Shown one piece after another: positions 54,979 through 64,000 of a stretch of 64,000 nucleotides of DNA (its first letter is position 1; every line of letters begins with the position of its first letter). This DNA comes from Microbotryomycetes sp. JL201 (lineage: Eukaryota; Basidiomycota; Microbotryomycetes), in NCBI GenBank assembly GCA_033819885.1, contig JAQYUZ010000004.1, positions 434,001-498,000 of the forward strand, read 5' to 3'. The notes under the pieces are model-generated. The model saw nothing but the letters and a program-made list of their open reading frames with translations. It searched no databases and was not told the origin of the DNA. The position numbers and the translations under genes are program-made.

Positions 54979-57154
54979 TGAAGCGATATGGCTTCCGACA
55001 CAGCCGGCCTGTCGCTCTCTCGCACAAGGTGATGGCCTCGTCCTTGAACGCCGATGCGAGCACACGCGCAATTGCGATGAAGAATCAGCTCTTCAGAGAC
55101 TAGCGCAACGTGAGTCGCTTCCCGCAAGCCCGTCCGAGAACGCTGCCAAACCAATCTCCTTGATCTGACGGATGGCCTCGCTCGATGGCTCATCCGGGGC
55201 TGATGGAAAGTGAAGTAATGGCGCTTGCTACTGAATGCTGCAACGCAGCTGAAGCGCAGGACCTTGCCGAATCGCCGATAAAGCTCGATAGATTCGATCG
55301 ATTCGCTCTGCGGCAGCGCTGCCAAAAACCGCGTCAGCCATCTCACCGTCAAGCTAGACCTCGTCCAAGTCCTACTTTGATGAGTTTCTGCGCATCAGCA
55401 GACTCCTTTGCTCGTTTGTACAGATTACGGCAAGGCAGATAGCAGACAACTTTTGTGCTCGCAGCACACAATGACCAAGAGGCGCCAGCGACAGCAGACT
55501 CGCGGGCTCGGGCCCAGTGTAGTTTGTGCGATGTCCTCGCTTAGCGCTGCACGGTGGCATGCGCGTGTGATTGCGAATGCGAGGCCGCAGAGAGCCTTCG
55601 CCTGTCCTGTTGCCGCCGAGGTCGATGGCGACCGTCTTCAAAAGCATTGGTACGGTGCAACGTGAAGCACAAAACTTGCGTCTCTGCTTCTCATCGGCTG
55701 ACAAAGCAGCGCGGGCGGCGAGGGCCCGGGTGGCAATCGCGAGAGCGGAGGCTGGCTTCCTCGGTCTGATGTATTGGCCACCGCTCACGAACAACGAAGA
55801 GTCGTCATGACATTTCCTGTATATCGCCTTGGCTCTTTCAGCCACATTGAGATCGACGTGCAAACGCCGAACGCCGTCGGTACTCACTTCTAACCTCATC
55901 CGGACTCGAGACGAATTTCCCTGCATTGTGAGAGCGACTCACATTCGTCGCTGCGCTGTCGAATTGCCATTGAAGTGACGAATCTACACGGCGGATTTCG
56001 ATTCGGGGAGAGTGCGGACAGCTGGCGTCCTCTTAGGCGGGAATGTGCTTGACCTGTGTCGGGCACCTAAACGCAGTTTGATCGTATGTTGCTGTCCAAT
56101 CTTGAGCCCTGCGCCAACGTTCACGATTTTGCGCGCCTATGGGCGCCAGTTCACACCTGATCAGCTCGTGCGCTCCGGAAACAAGAACGTGAGACGCCGC
56201 TCAGCGGGTTGACTGCGCGCGCGCGGGCGTAAGCTATGGATGGATGGAAGGGTTGCGGCTCGCTGCTAGCTCAATTACAGTCCAGACGCCGAATACAAGG
56301 TCGTCTATCCACCGCTGCTCCTCTCTCGTAGCTAGCGATTTCATTGTGCAACAAGGGATAGAGTGTGAGCTTCTGCGATCTTTTCCGCATCGCGCAACAT
56401 GCAGATGCTGTGGCCAGCTCAAGCGGAAAGAAGCGGACATCTTGTTGCTCGCTGAGCGAGATGTGCGTCATGGTCTGCCTGTCTTTTCCAGACCTCAGTA
56501 CCATGACGTGGCAGATTCACATCGGACTTGTTCCCCTACTCTGAGAGCGTCTTCCACTCAGATGCACACGCACCTGCATCACGAAGAGACCAGAAAGAAG
56601 AAAGCCGTAGCTCCTTTCCCCCCTCTCGCTCTGCCTCCCAGCTAGGTCGGACACCTCTCGAACACCTCTCAATTTCTATGCCACACGTCAGGTCTCCCTG
56701 GCGTCTCGCTTGCACTTCACGGCTGTTCGTGTGGTCAGCGCGCCAGATTGAGCCTTCCATCCGAAGCCGATGAGACTGCGCTCATTAGAGCCATAAGAAT
56801 TTCAGGCGGGTGGATAAGGTCGCACAGCAAGGTTATTCATGAGTGCGTTCGAGCTGAATACAGGCTCCCTCTTGACCGGGTTCTGCTTGTCGTTGACGAG
56901 CCGGGTTTGGTCGAGGCATGGAGCACTGCCGCAGAACACGGTAGATTTTCATTCTACCGTCAAATCATCACTTGAGCTACAATACATCAATGTTAAGCAG
57001 TGTAGCCATTGTTGTCCCAAAGTCATGATGTGCCAGCGGCTGCCGCCGTCGAGAGGCCGTTGTCGCTCAGCCCTTCCTCGTCTGCAAGTCTTCGGAGGAT
57101 TTGCTTTCATTGCGAATTCAGACTGTGTGGTCTGTCTTCTCTCTGTCGACATTG
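54979..57154. other. Gene-poor spacer between two F-box paralogs
   Basis: 2.2 kb without a convincing gene. The longest frame (55372-55926, minus, 184 codons) has no recognisable domain and many Arg/Cys, so I leave it out. A 28-bp stretch at about 55851-55878 matches 57171-57198, inside the C-terminal end of F-box copy 2, at 24 positions. That could be a remnant of a third copy or chance. A CT-rich run lies near 56606-56640. Confidence 0.4.
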
Positions 57155-58462
57155 TCAGCGCATCGACGTGCACAATCCGAACGGCGTCGCTGCGCTGACG
57201 CTAGAATCAGCGTTCGCTCGACTGTTGACCTCGCTGACTTGGCTCCTTCCTTCTCGAACTTCGCCAAAAAAAGCAAAGTCGACGTCGCGCTCACGACAAG
57301 TGTCTTCAAGCCATTCCAAGGACGACTCTGTCCAGGATTCAGCGGCATCGGTGAGCGTAAGTCGCTTCAGTCCCGGCGCGTGTTTGCCGCAAGCGAGAGC
57401 GTCGACAAGCTGGCGGCACCAGCCGTTCATGCTGCTTTCGCCAAGCGAAACAAGCGCGATTTGGCGGACAGACGGAGACAGACGACGCAAAATGTCCGCC
57501 GAGACGTCACCAGCCGTAACTTTAAGATCAACGAGAGACCGCAACTCCGACAGATCATGATCGAGCAGCGGCGGAAGCAATGCTTGTGCTGGCGAATCAG
57601 TGGATACTGGAGGATTATTGATGTATTCAAGCCGTTCGAGACGATGAGCAATGCGCAAAGCGGCGCGTAAGCAGTCAGGTGGCGAGTAGTCTTCGAAATA
57701 CAAACGCAGCGATGTCAGGCTCGTGCTCGCCGATTCGATAACTCGCACAAAAGTCGGTCGAAAAGTGGCGACTGGCTTGTGAACGTAGCTCGTCGTTGAG
57801 CCGCCTTCGTTCGCGCTGTACTTCGCGCTGGCTTCATCGATCGCGGGCCATGTCAGGTGCTCGGGGAGGACGTCAAAGCAGCGAACGTCAATGTCCAGGT
57901 GACGCAAGCCGGAGATGTACAACGGCCAGTGACACGTTGATTGGAATTGTTGCGCTGATAGACGAGGAGGCAGATGGGGACGAGGTCCGAACACGAGCGC
58001 GTCGAGTGGCCGCCCTGACCAGCATTTGCGAACCCTTTCTTCGACGGACCGGTGCAGCGGTCCAATAGCGAGGCGCTTGACGTTGATACATCGATCCATA
58101 ACCTCAGTGAGCAGCACAGATGTGCTCGCGAGCTCAATGTCCAGCCCGTCGACCGTCGCATAGCTCGCTGTCCACTCTGAATTTTCGCGCAGCCCGACTG
58201 TTAAGCTTGTAACTTGTGCTGCCAGAGCACGATTGCTACTGATTGTGAAGAGAAACGCTGTGGCGCGGTCCCTTTCTCCTAGCGAAACGGCGCGATAGAG
58301 CGCCTTGCTCGCCTCTAGTCGCCAGCTCCGGCAAACACGAGGCAGGCCGGCATCACTGTCGCACGGCTCAAGCCCTTGATCGTAGCGGCTCGAATGTTCG
58401 ACAGCAGGCACGCAATGCGAAAAGATGAGGCTGAGGATCTCGGGCGGCAGCTGTGCAGCCAT
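57155..58462 (-). CDS. F-box protein, copy 2
   Basis: Intron-less in its main part, 435 aa. It begins MAAQLPPEILSLIFSHCV, a standard F-box opening, then CRSWRLEASKALYRAVSL. Paired segments with copy 1 show common descent: LRHLDIDVRCFD against LKYLDIDARCYD, and SLTSLRLYFEDYSPP against TLVSLRLYFENAPPP, and LERLEYINNPP against LESLDYIDNPP. Identity elsewhere is low, so the duplication is old. Unlike copy 1 it has an ATG directly at the F-box, suggesting loss or gain of the small first exon. No substrate can be named. Confidence 0.78.
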   Translation of the reverse strand: MAAQLPPEILSLIFSHCVPAVEHSSRYDQGLEPCDSDAGLPRVCRSWRLEASKALYRAVSLGERDRATAFLFTISSNRALAAQVTSLTVGLRENSEWTASYATVDGLDIELASTSVLLTEVMDRCINVKRLAIGPLHRSVEERVRKCWSGRPLDALVFGPRPHLPPRLSAQQFQSTCHWPLYISGLRHLDIDVRCFDVLPEHLTWPAIDEASAKYSANEGGSTTSYVHKPVATFRPTFVRVIESASTSLTSLRLYFEDYSPPDCLRAALRIAHRLERLEYINNPPVSTDSPAQALLPPLLDHDLSELRSLVDLKVTAGDVSADILRRLSPSVRQIALVSLGESSMNGWCRQLVDALACGKHAPGLKRLTLTDAAESWTESSLEWLEDTCRERDVDFAFFGEVREGRSQVSEVNSRANADSSVSAATPFGLCTSMR

Positions 58463-61400
58463 CTTCAGCTAGTGACGTTGGTTGCGATGGCTCGAAGGGT
58501 GACGCGGGAGACAGAACAGCTGCACAAAGGCAACCAATGGTCGACGGCGCAAAGCCCTCCGTGTCGGCCAAGATGACGAAAGAGACAAGTTCTCGAAGCG
58601 GTCAGGGGTCAAGGCCCGAAAGCCTGGCGCTGCTCCGCCTCTTGCCCCGCATTGCGAATTGTGCAATTCGCCTGCTATCTCACCGAAGAGCGCATCGATA
58701 CTTTGGGTTCGCCGTCGAGCCGCGTCAATCACCACTAGACAGTCAGGCGTACTATACGACTCCTGACAATCTGTGGCGATCACCGTCGCGCAACCAGGAG
58801 GCAAGCCAATCAGTCGTCCGTGTATCACTATGCCGTTTACAAGCGAAGCAGGCGTGATTCCACCGTTTTACTCACGAAGTCGCACAGGGCTTCTGGAAAC
58901 GAGCGAGCCTGCGACCCGCACGCGCTTGTCACCTTTTTGTTTTGGTAACGACAATGCCCTCGTCGCGCCCTGATGTGCGCAGACACTGAAGAGTCGGTGC
59001 ACATCGGCTGCCCGGCGTCCTGTGAGCTCCAGCATTGTAGCACGGTCTGGCACGAGATCCCTTGAGTTACGCTCGTCCGAGTACGCTCCTATGCAGCCTG
59101 CAATAGGCCCGCTTAGCTATATCAGGTCTGTGCGCATCTGTAAGAAGCAAGGCTAACCACCTCTCCTTGTGTTTTGCGAAAGGTCCATGGCTGCACTTCC
59201 CAACGCGGATCTCCGTCAGCCCACTTGCTCATTCAACGGGCCCCCACAGGCTCGGGCTATTGCACGCGCTCGAGATTACACATCAGAACGATGTGCATGC
59301 TTTCTTGCTGTGGACGGATGGGACACTTTGTGTCATCACGTGCTGCCCGGGCTTCGATACAAGTGTGGCGCGTGCTCTCGCGCCACGTCCATAGCGACCA
59401 TGCACTTTGCGACAATGATGTCGAACGTCGACTTGCCTAATTGATCTTGGTCTCAGCGCATACTGGGCTAGAGCGAGTGAGGAAGTCGCAATACGCGTTT
59501 GAGGAGAATCGTGTCAGCGTTGTAAGCCCACTGCTGCATTTATGCACAGTCTCTTATCCGTACTGCTCACACTGAATATGACATCTTCCCTCTGCTGAGC
59601 TCCGACAACTATTGCGAGCAATGGCGAACTCATCCGCGACGCAATTGGTATCGTTCCAGCCTTGACTTCTTACCGCAAGGTCAGCGAAACGGCCCAGCGC
59701 GTACTTTGAGCATTAGCAGGCTCGTTGACGCATTGAGGTCCGAGAGCGGATGTTTGCCGCACATGCAGGCGTGCTACCGTGCGCAGGCATAACCGAGGCG
59801 CCAGGACCGGGCTCATACGCGAGCGGCATGTACGCATTGAATGCGAATTCGCCGACAGCCGACAGCATGCGTCAATTAGCTCGTCAGCTATCGTCCATCA
59901 TCTGGCGTCATTCCACTTGAAGGGTCGCGACTTTGCTCGAGTCCTCGCCACGGACTCGTTATCGAAGCAACAGTAGTTGCCCAGGATGTCACGAAGACTT
60001 TCACGCTGGAAACAGCGTTCGTGCCATCTTCTCAAACCAATCAGGTGTCAATTAGATCGGCGAAGATTATTCGATCCCGAATCGAGCATTGACTTTGGCC
60101 AGACCGCCTTTCGATACGCAGCCGCGCTCCCATCAGTCGTATCTCGTCCTGTCACGGAGCAATTTCAGTCGTGATTCTCGGCCTGATTCGAGCCTGCTGT
60201 ACCACTCTTACCTGTGCGCGCAGAGTCACGTGCTCGCACAGGGCGCCGCCGTTGGCGATGTGGCGCGTGCAATAGTGCGGCGCATACCTAACAAGCACCA
60301 GGTGCGCGTCTTTTCTGGCTCTCTATTCTTCAATTGGGGGCTGACTGACGGTGCTTCGTGCCCATGGTCGGTCTTTGAAAGGTGTAATCGCGAGTGTCGC
60401 TTATCCGCGGGAAGCGGGCTGCAGATCCGCACGCCAGCATTGACGCCAGCATTGACGCCAGCGCAGCAATGGACGCCTTTGTGCAATCGATGCGCAACAG
60501 CTTCAGCCCCGTCACATCATATGGACCCGGCTGTCACGTCATAAGTCCACTCACCGGTCAGATTGGCGCGCAACAAGCACCTGCCACCACCGTCTCAGCT
60601 CAGTCTAGCCGAGATGTCTATCTCTGAGCTGGATCTGACAGTAATCCCGGTCGTCCAAAGTCAGGAGTGCATGATACGTACAAGGCTGCGCCACGACCCA
60701 AGCCTAAGTCAGATGTAAGGCTTCGCCAGCAAAGAGTGACCCGCATCTGGGCTGCTTTGCTCACTTTAAGGTACCGGATCGATGGAGTAGGCCCAGCCCG
60801 CACACGGTGGTACTCGAACGATGGTAACGGCCAGAACGCTTGCCAGCTCTGGAAATTGACTTGCCCTCTTGCAGGCAGTTCGGCCCTACGAGAGGCACGT
60901 CATCAAAATCATTGCATGCACAAGGTTCAGTTGTTTTCGCGTCTCACCTTTCATCTGCGGATCACGTGTCCCCGACTTGCGTCTTTGCCAAGTGGCGCAT
61001 ACCGTCGAACCACAACGTGTCCACCGAGACCTGGTACGTGACTGAAACTGCGCTCGTCATGAGTGATAGCGTGCAAGCTGACATTTGAGCCCATGGCGCT
61101 GACCGTTGCAGAGCACTCCGCGTCTGTTCCGCAGATAGCAGCTCGAACATCGGCGGTATCAGAGCAGGACGGGCACGACTGCCTCTCGGCTGCATATCTT
61201 CGTAATCATCAGCTCATGTTGATCTTGCAGCAATCTTTTCCCCTGTCAGACGCCGAGGAACTCGCCTCTTCGCAGGTGCGTTTTGAATCAGCTTGTGCTT
61301 GCTGGCGATTGCTAGGTCCAGGCAGGATAAAGACTGATAAAAGTTCTGTTTTGGGTGATCAACTTCTTGACGTTTCAATCATTGGCGGAGCGCAGCAGGT

Positions 61401-63118
61401 CCAAAGGGCACTCGAGGGCTATTCAGGGAGGCTAGGCCTCGACTGAATCGCCATCGCAAATGGTGGTGTAGCTGATGCTCTGCCTTCACAGACCGCCAAT
61501 GAAAACCACGAGGAGACCTGACGCACTCGATGGCCTGTCAGGAGCTCACCATGGTGTTGTGGCGCAGGCGGAAACTCGTCGACTTCGCCTGTGTTGCGTC
61601 GGTCTCAGCACACACGGTTGCCGAGATACCCGATGTCTCTGACAGAGGCAGCAACATGCTGATTGTCAGCCTGTGGCAGGAGTCTCGACGATCTGAAGGC
61701 GAGGACGCACCCACCATGGCGTCCAAGCCCAAGCAGCGAACAACAAGTCCCGAGTTCTTGCGTGTCTGGACGAAAGTTTCCAACTCTTCAATTGGTCAAG
61801 AGACGCCAATCAGGCGAAATGGCGGGGCGTTTGTCGTCCAACGCGCACGAGAGGACGACGAGCTCGATGCGCATGCGACTTGGTCTGGATTTCGCCGCCA
61901 AATGGCAGTGGCACAACATTGATGATTTGCAGGGCCTGCTCGGATCACATGGGCCCGTACATGTTGCGGATCTGCGTTCCATCGGGGCTCCGTTACAGAC
62001 GGGGGCGAATCTCCAGCACTGAATTGGACGCCGCAATGCGGGTCGTGCATCGGTTGAGAGTGCTCGCAGCAGGTCCTAGTATCCGAACACATCCGCCGTT
62101 GTCCAGCTATGCGCAGCTCGTGCTTTCGCTTGCTCGAAAAGAGGCCGTCAGAGTAGCGTCTCGATCTGCGTCACCACGCCGCCACGACAGCATCTGCGTT
62201 GGGCAATGGACGCTTCGATGCGCTCCTCAGACGTCTTGTATGGCGTCCTCGGCTGCGTCGGACTACGCCAGACCGGATTGGCGCTGCAGTCGGATCAGCT
62301 CGAGAACGCGCCTTCTAGAACGTGCATGGTAACGTCTCGTTGCGAGTCTCTGCTCTGACCATGCAGCCAGCAGTACATGACGGCTGCGCGACTGTGGTCT
62401 GCATGGCGTCTCGGGGCACGAGTTCGGTGCGAGAGCATTGTGACATAGCGGCTATCTCACGGTGCCACCGAAACATTTCGAGTGTTTGCGAAGTGACAAC
62501 TCGACCCGTCCCAAGTGCGTCATTGTCGTCAGATAGCAGTGACATGTACAAGCAAACCTCTGTGGAATTGTATGAGCATCACGACTCCACGTTCCAGGAT
62601 TGCGCAGCGAGATAGCCCTAGCCGTGCTCTGGCATGTGGAAACGTGTAGCCAGGTCAAGAGCTCTTGCGATGCATGCATGCGCTTGTTCACACTATTGCC
62701 AAATAGCCTTGTCAATGCGACGGCCTCGTTGGCCGGTGTCCAGCGCGGATTTTCCCGTCGGTCGCACTCGTCACGGTTGCACGCGACCTCAAAAGTGTCA
62801 AAAGGCGGCTGCGCTCTCGACTTGGGCAATTATACAACCGCTTTGCGATTTCACAAAAGCTTTTCACTGTCACCCATTGATGTAAAGCCGGCTAAGGGCT
62901 CTGACAGCTTATTTCGCGCCGACGACCTGGCCTCGAAACGAGAGCATAAGCAAGCATAGAACGCTACCCAAAGAGAGGTACGTGCGTCTCAACAACGGAG
63001 AAAGAGAAAGCGAGGCTGTCAGCGCGGATACGCCAGGTCATATGTCACTTTGCTCGCTGTTCACGCCATCTCCGTTGCACAAACCGCCTTTGTACAAAGT
63101 CCTCACGATAGCTGCAGA
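58463..63118. other. 4.7-kb region with no credible gene
   Basis: Open frames are short, overlap on both strands and lack domains or clear splice-linked blocks. Base composition stays similar to the genic part, with no AT-rich island. I see no terminal repeats or transposase-like motifs, no tRNA, and one short 12-bp tandem repeat. A frame at 61093-61446 (MALTVAEHSASVPQIAA) and another at 62452-62829 are the best of a poor set. It may be decayed coding DNA or hold non-coding transcripts. Confidence 0.4.
60430..60462 (+). repeat. 12-bp tandem repeat, nearly three copies
   Basis: Two perfect copies of ACGCCAGCATTG followed by a partial third (ACGCCAGCG), inside the gene-poor region. Function unknown. 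Confidence 0.7.
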
Positions 63119-64000
63119 TCAAGTCGGGTCTGCTTGTCCATCACTGGCTAAAGCCCCCGTCAAAGCAGAAGGTCGCGCCTGAGGACTGCGCGACACAAAC
63201 TCGCGAGCGCCAGCAGACAGATCAGAGTCGCCGCGGCTGACGGTGGCCCGGATCGCCTGTGGTAATGCATGCCGCGACGAAGGCGAGACGCCAGTGCCCA
63301 ATGTCGCGCCGGTCATGGGTCGTAGGTGCCCCGCTGGCCGAACGTTTGTTGGTGCTGCATGAGCCGGCACGAAGGATGATCGTGATGTGCTGGCAGTAAC
63401 TTGGTTGTGCGTCACATTTGGCATCGCCTCAAATGCTTCCCTGGCGTCCAGGTCGGCCTGCAGCTGATGTGCTTGCTGATCGGGCCACAGGGAGCGGCGA
63501 GCTGGCGAGCTGGCCAGTGAGCCTCTCTGCGGCGACGTCTGACCTCGTGGAGTGATGCCGTGTCCAGCCATCATCATCCTGGACAAGCCAGACTCGAACG
63601 CGTGAGATGCAGCAACGTCGTCGCGTCTGGATTCAGAGTGAGCCGTTTTGTATACGACAACGTCGTCCATTGCCTCGTCAGTGTCGTCTTCTCCATCCAA
63701 AGAAAGCTGCTCTGCTTGGCCGATCCGCATTGCTAAGTCGACTGGGTCGTCCTCGGTCAAAGTATCGCAGAGTTCGACTTCAGCGTCAGGTTCAAATGAC
63801 AGGCGCTCGAGCGGAAGCACTTTGCTCGGGGAAGCAAGTTGATCCAACGGCATGTCAAAAGCGGCTGCAATTTGCTTTGCGGCGAAAGCCACTTCTCCAG
63901 CCTCGCGTGCTTCCGGGCTAAGTTCATCCGCATGGAGAGGCACGACAAAGGCGTCGTGTTCGAGGCAGACCAACGATGACTGTTTGACGAGAGATCAGGC
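63119..64000 (-). CDS. Unknown protein, C-terminal part, cut by window edge
   Basis: I do not recognise it. The minus-strand frame is open from about 63996 to the stop at 63119. It has no ATG near its 5' end and meets a stop just inside the edge, right before a CAAACAG acceptor, so this is an internal or last exon of a gene extending past 64000. Early residues look folded (SPEAREAGEVAFAAKQIAAAF, LDQLASPSKVLPLERL) and acidic; the rest is Ser/Arg/Gln-rich and disordered. Only the C-terminal part is visible, so no function is proposed. Confidence 0.5.

Noticed and set aside
55372-55926. Minus-strand frame of 184 codons between F-box genes
   Set aside because: Arg/Cys-rich, no recognisable motif, no splice partner. 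Kept only as part of the spacer description.
60430-60462. Short tandem repeat considered as a CRISPR-like or satellite array
   Set aside because: Fewer than three 12-bp units and no spacers; too small for either.
61093-61446. Plus-strand frame MALTVAEHSASVPQIAA
   Set aside because: Only 117 codons, no domain, no promoter or splice context; could be chance in GC-balanced DNA.

Overview
The window reads as a compact nuclear segment of a basidiomycete fungus. Genes sit on both strands 0.1-0.8 kb apart and most are cut by several 40-80 nt introns (GTRNGT donors, CTGAC-like branch sites). The gene set includes families that are prominent in basidiomycetes: a CAP59-like GT69 transferase, a CAP10-like GT90 transferase, and an SGNH-hydrolase-like membrane protein of the capsule-associated type. 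Short introns and codon style suggest a Pucciniomycotina-type yeast or dimorph, but I cannot fix the species. All gene models were spliced by eye. For most genes with stated lengths, exon phases were added up and close exactly.

Layout. 0.3-12.7 kb, all +: a C2/RasGAP protein, an NAD kinase, an uncharacterised Ser/Pro-rich ORF and an NDR-family AGC kinase. 12.7-17.1 kb: ELP2 (-) and TAF13 (+) share a 99-bp promoter. 17.4-27.1 kb: a cell-surface block with an SGNH-like type II membrane protein (-) and a CAP59-like GT69 enzyme (+) firing from one divergent promoter, a fucosyltransferase-like type II protein (-), and a secreted GPI-type protein of unknown function (+). 27.3-37.0 kb: OCA1-type phosphatase, REX3-type RNA exonuclease, aprataxin, a UPF0538/C2orf76-like protein, an unknown 722-aa basic protein, and transaldolase. 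37.5-42.6 kb: a GT90 (CAP10-like) transferase, a mitochondrial-type rhomboid protease and GTP cyclohydrolase I. 43.3-48.3 kb: two GSK3-type kinases in tandem on -. 48.9-58.5 kb: SFI1, a small Ser/Thr-rich GPI protein and two paralogous F-box proteins. 58.5-63.1 kb has almost no credible coding sequence. An unknown gene runs off the right edge.

Functional themes. Three glycosyltransferase-like proteins and the SGNH-like protein form a plausible export and decoration set for an extracellular mannan or capsule-like polymer. Many of the rest are housekeeping signalling or RNA/DNA-repair genes. The most unusual general property is splicing: six introns need GC donors to keep conserved protein sequence in frame, and there are very small exons (10, 13, 16, 40 and 45 nt). 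I found no CRISPR array, tRNA or rRNA gene, or intact transposon.
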